From Thysanoteuthis rhombus (Eukaryota; Mollusca; Cephalopoda; Oegopsida; Thysanoteuthidae), in contig OY735206.1 in NCBI GenBank assembly GCA_963457665.1, positions 52,438,868 through 52,502,867 on the forward strand: DNA of 64,000 bases, in the 5' to 3' direction. The notes under the pieces were generated by a model. The model was not told the origin of the DNA. It did not search any database and saw only the letters and a list, made by a program, of their open reading frames with translations. Shown piece after piece: positions 12,257 through 22,842 of the stretch. Position 1 is the first letter of the stretch. Each line of letters starts with the position of its first letter. Made by a program: the position numbers and the translations under genes.

Positions 12257-13026
12257 TACGTATGAAATGTCGGTTTTTTCACTAGTAGGATGAAGGATTC
12301 TATTAGCAACGAAAATGGCAAATATTTAATCGAAATGTGACCCATTCGAAGCTTTAACTTTTAAAACGAGCCTCCATCGATAAAATGTCATCCCTATAAT
12401 TTATTTTGAGGATTAATGATCACAAATTCAGAAAAAAAAGCACCAATTATGGTTTCCATGTTATTGAAACTTTTATTACGGATATGAAGTTTAAAATGCT
12501 CGAAAAAAATGATGATCTCTTCGGGAATATGGTGCAAGACTCCACATCTCGAGTCCTTGAGATTAGACACAGACAACTGAAAGATTTGGGGTCTGGAACT
12601 GTCATGGAGCATTTCGTTCAGTTCATGTGTGATCCATTTTCCTAACTTTTTAATCTTCCTTGAGATGACGCGATGTGATTGCCATTGCTGTCAATAATTC
12701 TTCATCATTAAGTACAAGGTTTATTATTGATATCCAAATTTCATGACCTACATTTATTGAATTAACGCTGGAGAGTTTGAATTGTAGAAGTGTTCACACC
12801 AAATCTTTGCCGAGGTTATCAGCAGCTTGAGCAATATTATGCCCTGACTTGAAAATTAGTCTAACTTCTTGGGTAGACACTATTGCTGTTCTAGGCTCAA
12901 AAACCACCAATAGTAACGAATTATTTCTCTATTTAAATCAAATCTGAAAAAAATGCAATTACATTAGTAAATCTTCCACTTTCAGCATTACTCTTTATGA
13001 AATAAAAATACGACTTTTCATACCTG
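12257..13026 (-). mobile_element. Internally deleted mariner transposon, copy 2
   Basis: A second copy of the element at 3308-4165. The left end TTACGTATGAAATGTCGG and the right end (inward CAGGTATGAAAAGTCGT) are inverted relatives and match the ends of copy 1. Minus-strand text at 12612-12394 (MLHDSSRPQIFQ, NKSFNNMETIIGAFF) corresponds to the mariner HDNARPH...NKRFRN...AFF.EF C-terminal block. 12900-12740 corresponds to the same degraded N-terminal segment (FKSGHNIAQAADN). The middle of the transposase is absent, as in copy 1, so the two descend from one deletion derivative. Neither can make transposase. Confidence 0.72.
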
Positions 13027-15950
13027 AATAAAATGAATGAGAGAATTTCTAAGACTGGCAGTTTTCAGAATGATGAAAGGCAAACAAGTATAAAAGAAAA
13101 TGAGTTGGAAGAGGTAAGAAAGTATTAAAACAAGATAAGAGACAGGAACAATATCTCTACTATACGCTTATCTCCATGTCACCATAGACTTTACTAACCC
13201 ACTTGCCAAACAGACAGTGATACAAGGTTATATAGAACAATACATTGGCTAGGCGAAATAAAAGGTACTGACACGCGACTGACTGACATTTTTAGTTTCA
13301 TACAAGAATGGACGTTACAATGAAATTAAATTTTATTTTAAAGAAATTGGAGATTAAAACACATACTTGAACCATACTTATATCCTTTGTAGTTAGATTT
13401 AATGAAATACAGTTTTGAGGAGTCAAGTTTCTTACTTTCATGTGACCAAGGACGATTTCAAGATTTGTGAAGAAAAAATGCTGTTTTGAGTTCGCCAGAT
13501 AAACATACAACAAAATCAAATGCTGGAATGTTTTGAATTCAATGTAGAAAGGGAGATTGCTTAATATCTTATTCATTACACATTTTTATTTTGTATTTGA
13601 CATCAAAATACTATCATGATGAAAATTTTTGGAAATGCAAACACCACTTCAATTTTCTTATTCCACGTGATTGGCAAAGTTTTGTTTTATCATTAATATG
13701 ATATTTTAATATAATTTTCTGTCGGAGCAATATACAGAAAGAGTAATAAATATACATTTACAAAAATATCGGATTATAAAAGGTCGAAAAATCTTTTTTT
13801 CTCAAATATTGAATGAACATTTTTTTTTCTAGATAAAAGGCCTACATTAATTGAATGAAACTAAAAAGTTGCTAAAAAGAAAAAATATTCTACTCAATTT
13901 TCCTGTTTTTTAAATGGGTGTTTTGTTCGGGCTGTTCCAGAATATTTTTGTAAAAAATGTACGCAAGATATCTCAGTGGATTTATTTGTAAAATGTGTAA
14001 AAATAAATTAAACCATATAAGTGAAAATAAAACATCCAATTAATACAAGTTTGAAAAAGTATTATTCCTCTCTGAAATTTGGAATAGAAAATTATTTTAA
14101 AAAAAATATCCTTTGATAAATAAGTATTGAAAATTTTATGAAAACTGAATGATACAAAACATATCCGGTTCTATAGAGTTTAATCACTGAAAGTTATTGG
14201 CATATTTTTCTTAAGATTTTTTCTTCTACGAAAAACATTAAAAAAATATTTGAAAACAGAATTTTTAAAATTTTATTTATGTTTTTAAAATTGTGTCTAT
14301 TTTCCAGTGAAAAATTTTGTTTGCACCTAAGGTTTAGTGTTTATGGTTAGTGTAAGGGGTTAGGATTATATAAGTCAATTATGGATTGAGGGAAAGCACT
14401 AAATTTGCCATTATGACAATTTTAGTCTCGCCATTGAAAAAATAGTTTACTGAATTTAATGTGGATCAAGGTAAAAATCGCCTGAATTATTTGGTACTTT
14501 TTGTGGTGCCTTTTTCTATGTGTTCGCTCCCCTTAGCTTTGCAACCTGGCAATGCCACAGGAGTACATATGCAAATTTTCAAGGCTCTATGCCGAAAAAA
14601 GTGACCAGGAGCATTGAAGCAGACAGACAGATGATTGAAAAAGGAAGAATACCTAGCCACCATGTTTCCTTTTGTTTGATTGGGTTAGTGATCATGATTC
14701 AATTGAAATTCGCTTAAAGATGAAAAGATCTCAATTGTTACTCTCACCGGAGTTGTTTGTTAGGAGGAGAAAAAAAGAATAGGAAGAGGTTTGATGTTTC
14801 AACTTCAATACCAGAAAGGAAACCTGTAAGCCAACATCAACTGAGGAAAATAAAAATTAATAAACTCTCCTTTCAAGCAATTATTTTCAAGACCAAAGGA
14901 AAGATTTGAAAATTGTTCAAAAGCTCACAAAGTGCCCATGGAAATTGATCATCTATGTATGGATAAATTATACATATGTATATTTTAGTATAAATATATT
15001 TATTGCAATAATTCTTCGAAGGCAACAGTTTTTGTGAAAACTCATGATTCAATGAGTTTACCCCGACCTTTGTAATCTTCATTGTGTACATTTAAGTTAA
15101 TCCGATTTCTTTCTCTACTCAGAGGTATATGCAGTTGGTCATGGATGAATACAGGCCGTGTGAGGAACAAACCTACTTTATCAAAAGATTGTGCTTGAGA
15201 TTTCAGATGCTGTAATAACTGGAAATTGGATATTGTATTTTATTAGTTTTCTTCTATGGAATTGATATTGATATTCCAATAAAAATGAAATTACCTATTA
15301 GCTGAAAAAATAATTGAAGCTGTGATTCATTTGAAATTTTAAAGAGATGTTGAAATGTAATAAGAATCTTAAAAAATGTAAAATTTAATTCTTGTTGTTT
15401 TAAATGAGTTCAACTTATCAATATTGATTGGAAAAAGAAAGAAATATAAGTGACTAATTCAAGTAACTACAAGCATTATGAATAAAAACTCATAATATTT
15501 CCCTATCTAATTTCTCCCAGCATTTAAATAATAGAAAGATAGCCTGATGGATACATCATGTACTTGCTTATGTCCAAGTTGGACATTCAGATCATGGCAG
15601 GATTCACTTGATTTTATAAACAGCAATATTTTGGACGGTGTGGTTTCGATGTAGCAAGGTTGAGATATCTGTGTACAAAATAATGTAACAAAGTAGAAGT
15701 TGGAACCCCCCCCCCAAAAAAAACACATTAAATCATTATAAGACCTTGAAAAGTACGGAAAGTTTTGGAATTAATCAAATGCAGGCGTATGTGGTGTTTT
15801 AACGAACCCCACGATGGAAACAAAAACAAACAAAAGAGTGAAATGGGCTTTTATATAATAAGAATTTTGTGAACAGTGACAAGTACCTGATTACTTACCA
15901 GTCACCCACAGTACTTTCTGAGATTCTTGACTAGTTAAAACTAGAAAGAA
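13027..15950. other. Long AT-rich intergenic stretch, no gene seen
   Basis: About 2.9 kb of very AT-rich sequence. The open frames are short and without domains. 14570-14650 contains GCAGACAGACAGATGATTG, a fragment common in invertebrate repeats, but no full element was delimited. Confidence 0.5.
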
Positions 15951-15969
15951 AATAGTTAGAACAAGCCCG

Positions 15970-16022
15970 GCTGCTGCAGGGTCAAACCACTCCTACTCCT
16001 ATTCCAATTGAAGATGATTGAT
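15970..16022 (-). repeat. Short dispersed repeat (AATCATCTT / TTTGACCCTGC family)
   Basis: Minus-strand copy. The reverse complement reads CAATCATCTTCAATTGG...AGTGGTTTGACCCTGCAGCAG, matching the copies at 10.43 and 53.99 kb. Confidence 0.65.
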
Positions 16023-16072
16023 GCAACTTTTATAACAATTGTATATATACTAAATAGACTTGTGGCTATGAA

Positions 16073-16310
16073 AGACTTGTCAGTTAGGCTCAGTAAGTAA
16101 GGGAGTTGGCTACCAATCCCTTGGTCATGATTTCAAATCATGGTAGGGGAATGTTCATTTTTATAAATGTATTCATTTATTAGAAAGATGCGTATTTCTA
16201 ACATGAATTTTCATAAAATTACCAGACTTGTCAATTAAGCTCAGTCGGTAAGTGAGCCAGCTATTAATCAATTGGTCACAATTTCTAAACATGGTAGGAG
16301 AATATTGATT
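16073..16310 (+). mobile_element. Tandem pair of tRNA-derived SINE heads
   Basis: Two copies about 151 bp apart (16073-16160 and 16224-16310). Each has GACTTGTCA, then an A-box-like GCTCAGTNNGTAAG, then TTGGTCA and CATGGTAGG. The A-box side resembles a tRNA such as Lys (GCTCAGTCGGTA), but the B box is eroded (ATTTCAAATC and ATTTCTAAAC). They look like the 5' parts of a SINE duplicated in tandem rather than functional tRNAs. Confidence 0.6.
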
Positions 16311-16824
16311 TTACATATTGGTTTGGTTTACTATGATGGCACAGATAAACACCGAAGAGTTTACTCCCTTGAATTTGGTGAGGATTGCTATTGTTAAGGT
16401 AGAAAAACAAAGTGAACTGCAGACCGGGACTGGAGTTTGATTATAAAATGGCTACAAATTATTTTATTCTTGCCAATCAGAATTTATAGTCAGCATGCAT
16501 TAATTTTATTTTTAATATATATATATATATGCACTTCACTCATGTTTAAGTACACAATGGAATCTTTACTACACTGTAGACCTGATATAAAAGTCATTGT
16601 TAGCCATTTTATGGCTATTTTAATGGCTGAGTAGTTAGATTAGCCTTATAATGGCTGAAAATATCAATGCCCAAACAGAAACTATGATGAAACAGTGTAA
16701 AAAAATTGAAGTTCGTCATACTCTTGACTATTTTTTTCTTCCTCGCTTCCTCCTCACTCATTTGTAGGCTCTTGGTTGACACTCACTACATATGTATCTA
16801 AGTTTTTTTAATGATAATAGGCAT

Positions 16825-16900
16825 GCAGAGATCAAACTCATTGGTGAATGGTCTACAAAATTAGCTCATTAACCATCACTCTACAGCAGGTGCTTCGACA
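16825..16900 (-). mobile_element. tRNA-derived SINE head candidate
   Basis: On the minus strand: GAGTGATGGTTAATGAGC (A-box-like), then GTAGACCATT and GAGTTTGATCTCTGC (B-box-like). Same family as 7695-7775. Cloverleaf degraded. Confidence 0.5.
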
Positions 16901-17044
16901 TACAGAGCATAGTCAGTTGAAACTAAGATTGTGTTGACAGTATGCTTTGTATAAAAGTAACCTGTTTGAGCTAATGAATAAAATAGGAAAAAAGTATCTG
17001 GATATTTGGCTGAAAACGACTACAAAGTGAAAATAGAAGATCAA

Positions 17045-17535
17045 TTATGATGATGATGATGATGGGATAAGGCCTTAGTGATGGCCTCTTGCACCAGATC
17101 CTAACATATGTCAATGGCTTTGTATCTTATTCTGTGATCAGATGATATTGCATAGAGATCAACATCAGGGCCGTAAATAATTCCTCTTCTCTCCCTCAGT
17201 TTATCCAGACATTTTTTTGAATGTGTTCAGGCTTGGTACCTCTACTATTACCTCTGGAAGATTGTTTCACAACTCAATTACTCAACCCTTGAAATAGAAT
17301 ATTCCAATATCTTTTTCACAGCTCTTTTTGTATACATTGAACTTGTGACCTCTAAATCTGTGATCTCACAAGTGACTACATTGAAAATGAAGGAAGTTTT
17401 GCATTGCGCCTTTGTTGTAAAAAAAAACGTGATAACTGATACATTTCGATCACATTACCTCTGTATCTATATGGTAGCATAATGTCGGTAGTCTAAAAAA
17501 CTGTAATCTCTCCAGATAGGACACGTTCGATAATC
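17045..17535 (-). mobile_element. CR1/Jockey-like LINE 3' end
   Basis: Minus-strand LINE tail with an (ATC)n end at 17048-17063. The reverse-strand translation runs with frame breaks through a pattern like YRGNVIE, VTCEITD, KKRAVKKILEYSISRV, LPEV, and then KCLDKLRERRGIIYGPDVDL, followed by HRIRYKAIDIC. This order (phage-like exit region ...WNNLP..V..A.S...FK..LD) is the C-terminus of CR1/Jockey-superfamily reverse-transcriptase proteins. It is followed by a microsatellite tail like that of the RTE copies but is a different family. Frameshifted relic. Confidence 0.6.
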
Positions 17536-17672
17536 CAGGGATTATTATGAACAGTGACATGTAGCAAGAATGAAGGTATCTGTTTCATAACAACTGTATG
17601 TCAGGTTCAGACGTACATAAGCAGGGAAACCTGATTTGAGTACTTCATTCAAATGTGTTGAATGTTGCAGTT

Positions 17673-18350
17673 ATGAGCAAAAAGAAAGATTTAAGTGATT
17701 TTGAAAAAGGTCAAATTGTTATGGCCAAAAATCTGCATGGCTTGGGAGGTGTTCACTTTCAGTTGTGGTAAATAAATCAAGCAAGGAAAAAGTCACCAAT
17801 GCCAACAAGGCGTTGGGCAGTCAAGACTTATTGATGCATGAAGTAAACAAAGGCTATCTTGCTAAATATAGTGCAACAGAAGGGCTACTGTGGCACAAAT
17901 TGCAGATCTGACGGGAAGCACTGGACCCTACCATTCATGTGGTAGATACTTCGTTGCATACTGAAAACCAGGTGCACCCGTTTATACCAAGTCTTATACA
18001 ATGACAGTGGCATCTTTCATCTGGACAATACACCCTAGCACACTGCATTAGTTGTACAAGAATAGTTTCAGGAACAACATTGCTTTTACCACCAAACTCC
18101 GCTGATCTTAATCTCAATGAGTGATTATGAGATGTATTGGACCAACGGATTCACTCTAAAGAAACTTCACCACAGAAATTACAGTAGTTAAAGGACCTGC
18201 TGTTAACATCCTGGCACTAGATGCCAGATAAAAATCTTTAAAGGTCTTGTAGAGTTCATGCCTGATGGGGTAAGAGTTGTTCTGCACGTGCATTGAGAAC
18301 CGATACTTTATCAGGCAGGTGATCATAATAATTTGCCTCGTCAGAGTATG
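17673..18350 (+). mobile_element. Tc1-family transposase pseudogene
   Basis: A degenerate Tc1 DNA transposon. It begins ATG at 17673 with MSKKKDLSDFEKGQIVMAKN, the N-terminal helix-turn-helix typical of Tc1 transposases. Further on (about 18005-18340, with frameshifts and stops) it reads HLDNTP, TALVVQE, FQEQH, LDQRIRSKKTSP-like text and GLVEFMPDGVRVVL. These are the C-terminal catalytic and tail motifs, with the second Asp in the HxDNxPxHTA region. The central part is shortened and stops interrupt the frame, so it is inactive. Clear terminal inverted repeats were not delimited. Confidence 0.75.
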
Positions 18351-18947
18351 CTTGAAGAATTAGTCCTTTTTTCTGACAAGCATAAGAGTGGCTTAGAATA
18401 AAGTACTAATCAGGTGATTAAATAATGATACCCCAGACAAAAAGTTGGTCATGTAAGATAACATGGACAGAAGAGATCTTGTTTGGAATCTTATTACAAT
18501 ATAGCCATTTGATAAGCATCATCAAATTTCAAACATTATAGTTAGATATAGAATAAGGTAAATGACATGCTTACTGAGAAATTTCCTTCCTATAAAAATG
18601 TCCTAAAGCATTTCATGAAAAAAAAAAGGCAATTTTATCATCTGGTGATGAAAGGTGTTCTAAAAACTTGTCTAAGTAAATGATTACTATTGCGAAAGAT
18701 AACTTTACATATTTATGAGCAGTAATTCTCTTTTAGAGGTCTACTCAGACATTCTGATTCACATATTAAGCCCCCTTGATAGGCTAGTCTTAAAAACAGT
18801 TAATGGACACCCCTTCATTTTGTTAAAATTTTAGTAGTCTTTGCTCATTTTTGCTTTGAATTGTTTTATAGAATACACAATCTTGATTTTTTTTTTTCTA
18901 AAAACAAGGTGAAGTGCAAATAGACAAATATGCCAACAATATATATA

Positions 18948-19300
18948 GGGTGTATGAAAAGAAACTCCCTATTAGAATTTGGTAATAACTTCATTTGTTG
19001 GTCAATTGTAGTCAAACTAGCTTTACTTTAGACTATACGATCGTGGAATTTGCCAGCTGTGTTAAAATTCAATATAGGCACCAATTTCTTTTTCTGTGTT
19101 TTGGTATTGCCTCTATAGGAAGTCCAGCGGTATGTTAGCCATGATATGTTGGATGCACTCCTCCAGTTGATCCAGAGTTTATTGTTTGGTATGGTACACC
19201 ACCTCCTTTGCCTTACCCCACAGAGAGAAGTCATGAAAATAGAACAATATTTACAAAAGTTGCATATAATTTCTAATAGGTAGTTAATTCCCACCCACCC
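18948..19300 (-). mobile_element. Mariner deletion derivative with TIRs
   Basis: About 353 bp bounded by inverted repeats. The left begins GGGTGTATGAAAAG and continues to CTATTAGAATTT. The right, read inward, begins GGGTGGGTGGGAAT and continues to CTATTAGAAATT, with roughly three quarters of 35 positions identical. A TA lies just outside the left end (18946-18947). Between them the minus strand encodes, with stops, LWGKAKEVVYHTK, TLDQLEECIQHIMANI and IGAYIEF. This resembles the transposase C-terminus of IS630-Tc1-mariner elements (LWG.LK..VY......T..EL...I...I........GAHIE). A 5'-deleted, TIR-bearing remnant. Confidence 0.65.
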
Positions 19301-20515
19301 TGTTTAAGTGGATCATTTCTAAACCTGGAGAAGTTGTCACTCACACAGGTAAAAGGTGAAAAGTACAAGAGCTTGTATTGATGGAAATCTATAAAAATCT
19401 AAAGTAAAACCTGAAACTTGAACATTGTTGTACATACAAGGTAAACAATAGGAATAGAACTATACTAGCTGGACACACAGAAATTCCATAGGTGTTGGCA
19501 ACTGAGATTATCCATTAACTTATGCCGTCGCTCTTCTCTGACCCTTTCTCAATATCTTCTTATTCTTTTCCTTATCCCTTCTAATCTTTTTTGTCGGTCG
19601 ATGTTTCTACCAAAATCTTATATGAAATAGAGATGAGAAATGCACAGATATTTTCTACTGCATCCTTCCTTTCCTTTTGCTTGATCTCTGCATCAAGAAT
19701 TTTGATGTTTTGCAAATTTTTAAGTATATCCATCCATACTTCTCTTTCCATCATTGTTTCTTGATATCCAACGAGAAAGCCCGTCTTGCTATATTCTTTC
19801 TTTCCTATTCATCCCTTCCTATATAAATATATATAATTCATTATTTCATCTAGTTTTCTTTTCAATTTTTTCTCAAGCTTTCCAACTTTTCTCTTTCCCC
19901 AGCCTCATTCCAGATCAGGAGGGCTGATACACTCTAATCCAAGGTAAAACTGTGTAATTGTTATACATACGAACAAGCAGAATGATATATAGGATATGAT
20001 TTTTTTTTTTTGTAAAGTAAAATTTATTCCAGTGAAATAATTATAAATGTTACAAGCTCGAAATCTTTTTAAAGATTTTTATCAGACATAAAAGAATAGA
20101 CCATTGGACTGAATTATGTGCTTTAAATATCTTCTTTGGTCAGTTCCTGATCTAAACACTTCAGTTGAATGCTCTTCCTTTTCAGTCCATGTTTTTATCT
20201 AAATTTCATTCTTTTTAGTCTTCTGAGCTCAAACACACACAAAAAAAATATTGTAACAAAGTATTATACAGATTTTTTTCAAACTAGTGTCCTCATTTTA
20301 TTTGTTAATGTCACATTTTAGCTGTTGCACTCTCTGACCATCTACAGGAGTCTGTTATGGTTAGTAACCTTCCAGGTATTTCGTACAGAACCCTTTATTC
20401 AATCCACAGGGGTTGATTGATCTCATACAGTTGTTCATGCCAGAAGATCTTTCGTGTCAGCTAATTATTCCTTGTGATATCATTTGTCTATTTCTTCCAC
20501 TGGACCAGAAGTTGT
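19301..20515. other. Intergenic / possible 3'-flank of the zinc-finger gene
   Basis: No ORF of note. 19520-19910 is pyrimidine-rich on the plus strand (purine-rich in the transcript direction of the minus-strand gene). Minus-strand AATAAA hexamers occur at 20297-20302, 20389-20394 and 20023-20028 and could be polyadenylation signals for the zinc-finger transcript. None can be chosen from sequence alone. Confidence 0.35.
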
Positions 20516-20519
20516 TTTT

Positions 20520-20600
20520 TTTTGTTGTAATACCCAACCCAGGGATTGAACTCACAACCACCAAAGCCTTTATCCACTAAGCCATGTGTCCATAGAACAG
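20520..20600 (-). mobile_element. tRNA-derived SINE head
   Basis: Minus strand: TGGCTTAGTGGATAAAGGC (A box) and, about 30 bp later, GAGTTCAATCCCTGGGTTGG (B box). This is close to the Pol III internal-promoter consensus. It lies about 150 bp past the zinc-finger stop codon, on the same strand, so it may be inside that gene's 3' UTR. The cloverleaf pairing looks imperfect, so a SINE is more likely than a tRNA gene. Confidence 0.55.
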
Positions 20601-20750
20601 ACAGACACCTGAAGTAGGCTAATCTGTACATTGGCTGAAATGTAACTAGATAGAACTACTAAAATGAGGACATTTGTCTGAAACGAAATCAGTGTATAAT
20701 AATGAGAATTCCTCACCTATAAAATTCAAACAAAAATGTAACAATGAGTT

Positions 20751-22817
20751 TCAATGAGTGTGAGATTTGAGCTTTAAATGATTGCAGATCTGTTGCACCT
20801 GTGTAAATGTTTTGTTGCAGCAGGTGAGGGGTTGGTCACCATCGTGCAGATGTGTTTCAAGGTGTTTAGAAAGGTTTTCTGACTTCTGAAAAGTCTTCTG
20901 GCAAACAACGCAAACGTTCGTGGACCTCAAGTGTGTGTGTACCGACAGATGTTTCTGCATGGACATCTGACTAGGGAACAATCTGGGGCAGTATTGGCAC
21001 TTGTACATAATCTTTTGCGCATGTGTCACCAAATGCTGGAATAACAAAGACAATCGACTGAATGTCTGAGCACAAATATCACATTGATATTGTTTCTTTA
21101 CCGTATGCAGATTCATGTGGTTCCTCATTTGTTTTTCAGACGCAAACTGGCGTGAGCAAATGTTGCATTTGAAGATTGTGGCCCACGGGTGTGCGATTTC
21201 TCTGTGGCGTTTTTGGCTGAGCTGGTCATCAAAAACTTTCGAACACAGAGAGCAAGAAAATGTTTGCTTGTGCCTATTGCTCCACTGCATGTGTTCCTTC
21301 AACTGGCGTGCACTCTTGAAATCCAGCGAGCAATGCCGACAAGAGTGGTTGCTTTTCTTGTAGTGCTTGAGCAAGTGATTGAAATAAGTCATACGTTGAC
21401 TGAAAGAACTGTCACAGTACTCACAGTCAAATTTCTGTCGGGTGGCGCAGTGCCATTTGTTCATGTGAGCGGTCAATTGCTTCAGTAGTGGAAACGATTT
21501 CGTACACACATCACACTTGTAATTTGAACCCTCCATGGCAACTTTTTTCACAGTTTCATAACTAACCCTTTCAAGGCTGCATGACACAGACAAGTTAGAT
21601 TTGGTGGTTGGTTTACACTTACTCAAATGTTCTTTGTTCTCCCGAGAAGTGATGGTCAATTTTTTTTCTGTGATCCGCGTTTTGCTTTTGCTACCCTCAT
21701 GGTTACTCGCAGTTCTTGACTTTTTATTCGAGCAGACTTGGTTATTTTTATAAGGAGGTGTAACTTTGATGGTCTTGATTTGTGTCGGTTTGTTCCCAGA
21801 TGCCGAATGGACGTTCAGATGTTTCTCCAGCCTTTTATGACTCATAAAAACTCGACTACAAATTTTGCAAGGCAGAAACTTGCGTTTGTGAATTTTCTGA
21901 TGTTCCTTCAAATCAAGCTCAATGGCAAAATATTCCCCACAAACTTCACAAATTGCAGGATTCCATTCCGGATGGCTTGAGATATGCTTGGTAAGGGACT
22001 CCTTAGTTTGGAATTTTGAGTAGCAGAATTTGCAGGAATATTTCTTGAAGTTCCGCAAGCGACTAGTCCCACTGGTCTTCTTTTTATCAGTCAGAGATGA
22101 CTGTACATCTGTGAGTATGACAAGGCCGCTGCTGCCTTGTGAGCTCTTATTTTCGTTGGCAATTGCAAGTGTGTCTCGGTGGCATTTTATATGCTTGTAA
22201 AGGCTGTTACGATGACTAAAACTAACACCACAGTGGCCACATCGGTGCTGACTCATGAGGTTTTCTTTCTGTGCAGAGTGGAAAAGGCCACAGTGTTCAT
22301 CTACGTCAGACTGACGTTCAAACGCCATCCCACAAAAATCACAGTAATGTTGGAACGTGTTACTATGTTTAAACATGTGTGCACCCACTTCACTCCCTCT
22401 TTTGAACCGTTCCCCACAGTGAGCACACTTGTATGGCTTGCTAGCAACGTCCTGACCCACATCCCGAGAGCACTGACTACTGGTCACCGTGCAAGTTGCT
22501 TTCCGGTGGTAGTCGTGTTCTACTTTGGAATCGGTAAGCTCAGGAGGAGTTTCATTCTGCTGGACCGGGGTGTAGTTTGTTGCATGCTCAGCGCTCAAAT
22601 GTTCCAGCATCTCACTGTTATCATGGAAAATCTTATCACATACATGGCAAGCATAAATTGTCTTTGGTTGTGATTCCTGAGCATGGTTGGAAGTCAGTAC
22701 GATGTTGTCCTCACGGTCGGAGATTTTGTAACCAACACTATCAACAGGCCCAAGATCAAGAAGTATTTCTGTATTCTCGGTTACAGCATAGTCTATCTTC
22801 TGAGCAGCAGCTTCCAT
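20751..22817 (-). CDS. Multi-C2H2 zinc-finger protein, 688 aa
   Basis: A nuclear zinc-finger protein, expected to bind DNA sequence-specifically and act in transcription or chromatin control; the target is unknown. The uninterrupted frame has 15 well-formed C2H2 fingers (C-X2-C...H-X3-6-H). They begin near residues 55, 129, 157, 191, 260, 289, 315, 433, 463, 491, 520, 548, 577, 605 and 634. A sixteenth, from about 665, has adjacent cysteines and looks degenerate. The N-terminal 50 residues are acidic with no KRAB, SCAN, BTB or ZAD signature. Residues 338-432 form a Lys/Ser/Thr-rich linker splitting the fingers into groups of seven and nine. Linkers between fingers mostly depart from TGEKP, so the fingers are not a recently amplified tandem set. 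The start codon has A at -3 and G at +4, and a splice-acceptor-like site lies 10 bases upstream, which suggests the whole CDS sits in one exon after a 5'UTR intron. No orthologue recognised. Confidence 0.93.
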   Translation of the reverse strand: MEAAAQKIDYAVTENTEILLDLGPVDSVGYKISDREDNIVLTSNHAQESQPKTIYACHVCDKIFHDNSEMLEHLSAEHATNYTPVQQNETPPELTDSKVEHDYHRKATCTVTSSQCSRDVGQDVASKPYKCAHCGERFKRGSEVGAHMFKHSNTFQHYCDFCGMAFERQSDVDEHCGLFHSAQKENLMSQHRCGHCGVSFSHRNSLYKHIKCHRDTLAIANENKSSQGSSGLVILTDVQSSLTDKKKTSGTSRLRNFKKYSCKFCYSKFQTKESLTKHISSHPEWNPAICEVCGEYFAIELDLKEHQKIHKRKFLPCKICSRVFMSHKRLEKHLNVHSASGNKPTQIKTIKVTPPYKNNQVCSNKKSRTASNHEGSKSKTRITEKKLTITSRENKEHLSKCKPTTKSNLSVSCSLERVSYETVKKVAMEGSNYKCDVCTKSFPLLKQLTAHMNKWHCATRQKFDCEYCDSSFSQRMTYFNHLLKHYKKSNHSCRHCSLDFKSARQLKEHMQWSNRHKQTFSCSLCSKVFDDQLSQKRHREIAHPWATIFKCNICSRQFASEKQMRNHMNLHTVKKQYQCDICAQTFSRLSLLFQHLVTHAQKIMYKCQYCPRLFPSQMSMQKHLSVHTHLRSTNVCVVCQKTFQKSENLSKHLETHLHDGDQPLTCCNKTFTQVQQICNHLKLKSHTH

Positions 22818-22827
22818 TATGATTGGT

Positions 22828-22842
22828 CTGACAAGACATAAA
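22828..22842 (-). promoter_or_regulatory. Putative splice acceptor upstream of the zinc-finger start codon
   Basis: Minus strand reads TTTATGTCTTGTCAG, a pyrimidine-leaning tract ending in CAG, 10 bases before the ATG. This is consistent with a 5' UTR intron ending here. The donor is unknown and could lie anywhere to the right. Prediction only. Confidence 0.4.

Noticed and set aside
14330-14380. Interstitial telomere-like GGTTAG text
   Set aside because: Only two or three imperfect motifs (TGGTTAGTG, GGGGTTAGG); not a repeat array.
16073-16310. Two functional tRNA genes
   Set aside because: A-box similarity is good but acceptor stems do not pair and the B boxes are eroded; a tandem SINE head fits better.
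22179-22673. 164-codon plus-strand frame inside the zinc-finger gene
   Set aside because: It is the antisense of conserved zinc-finger codons; the minus-strand reading explains the sequence fully.
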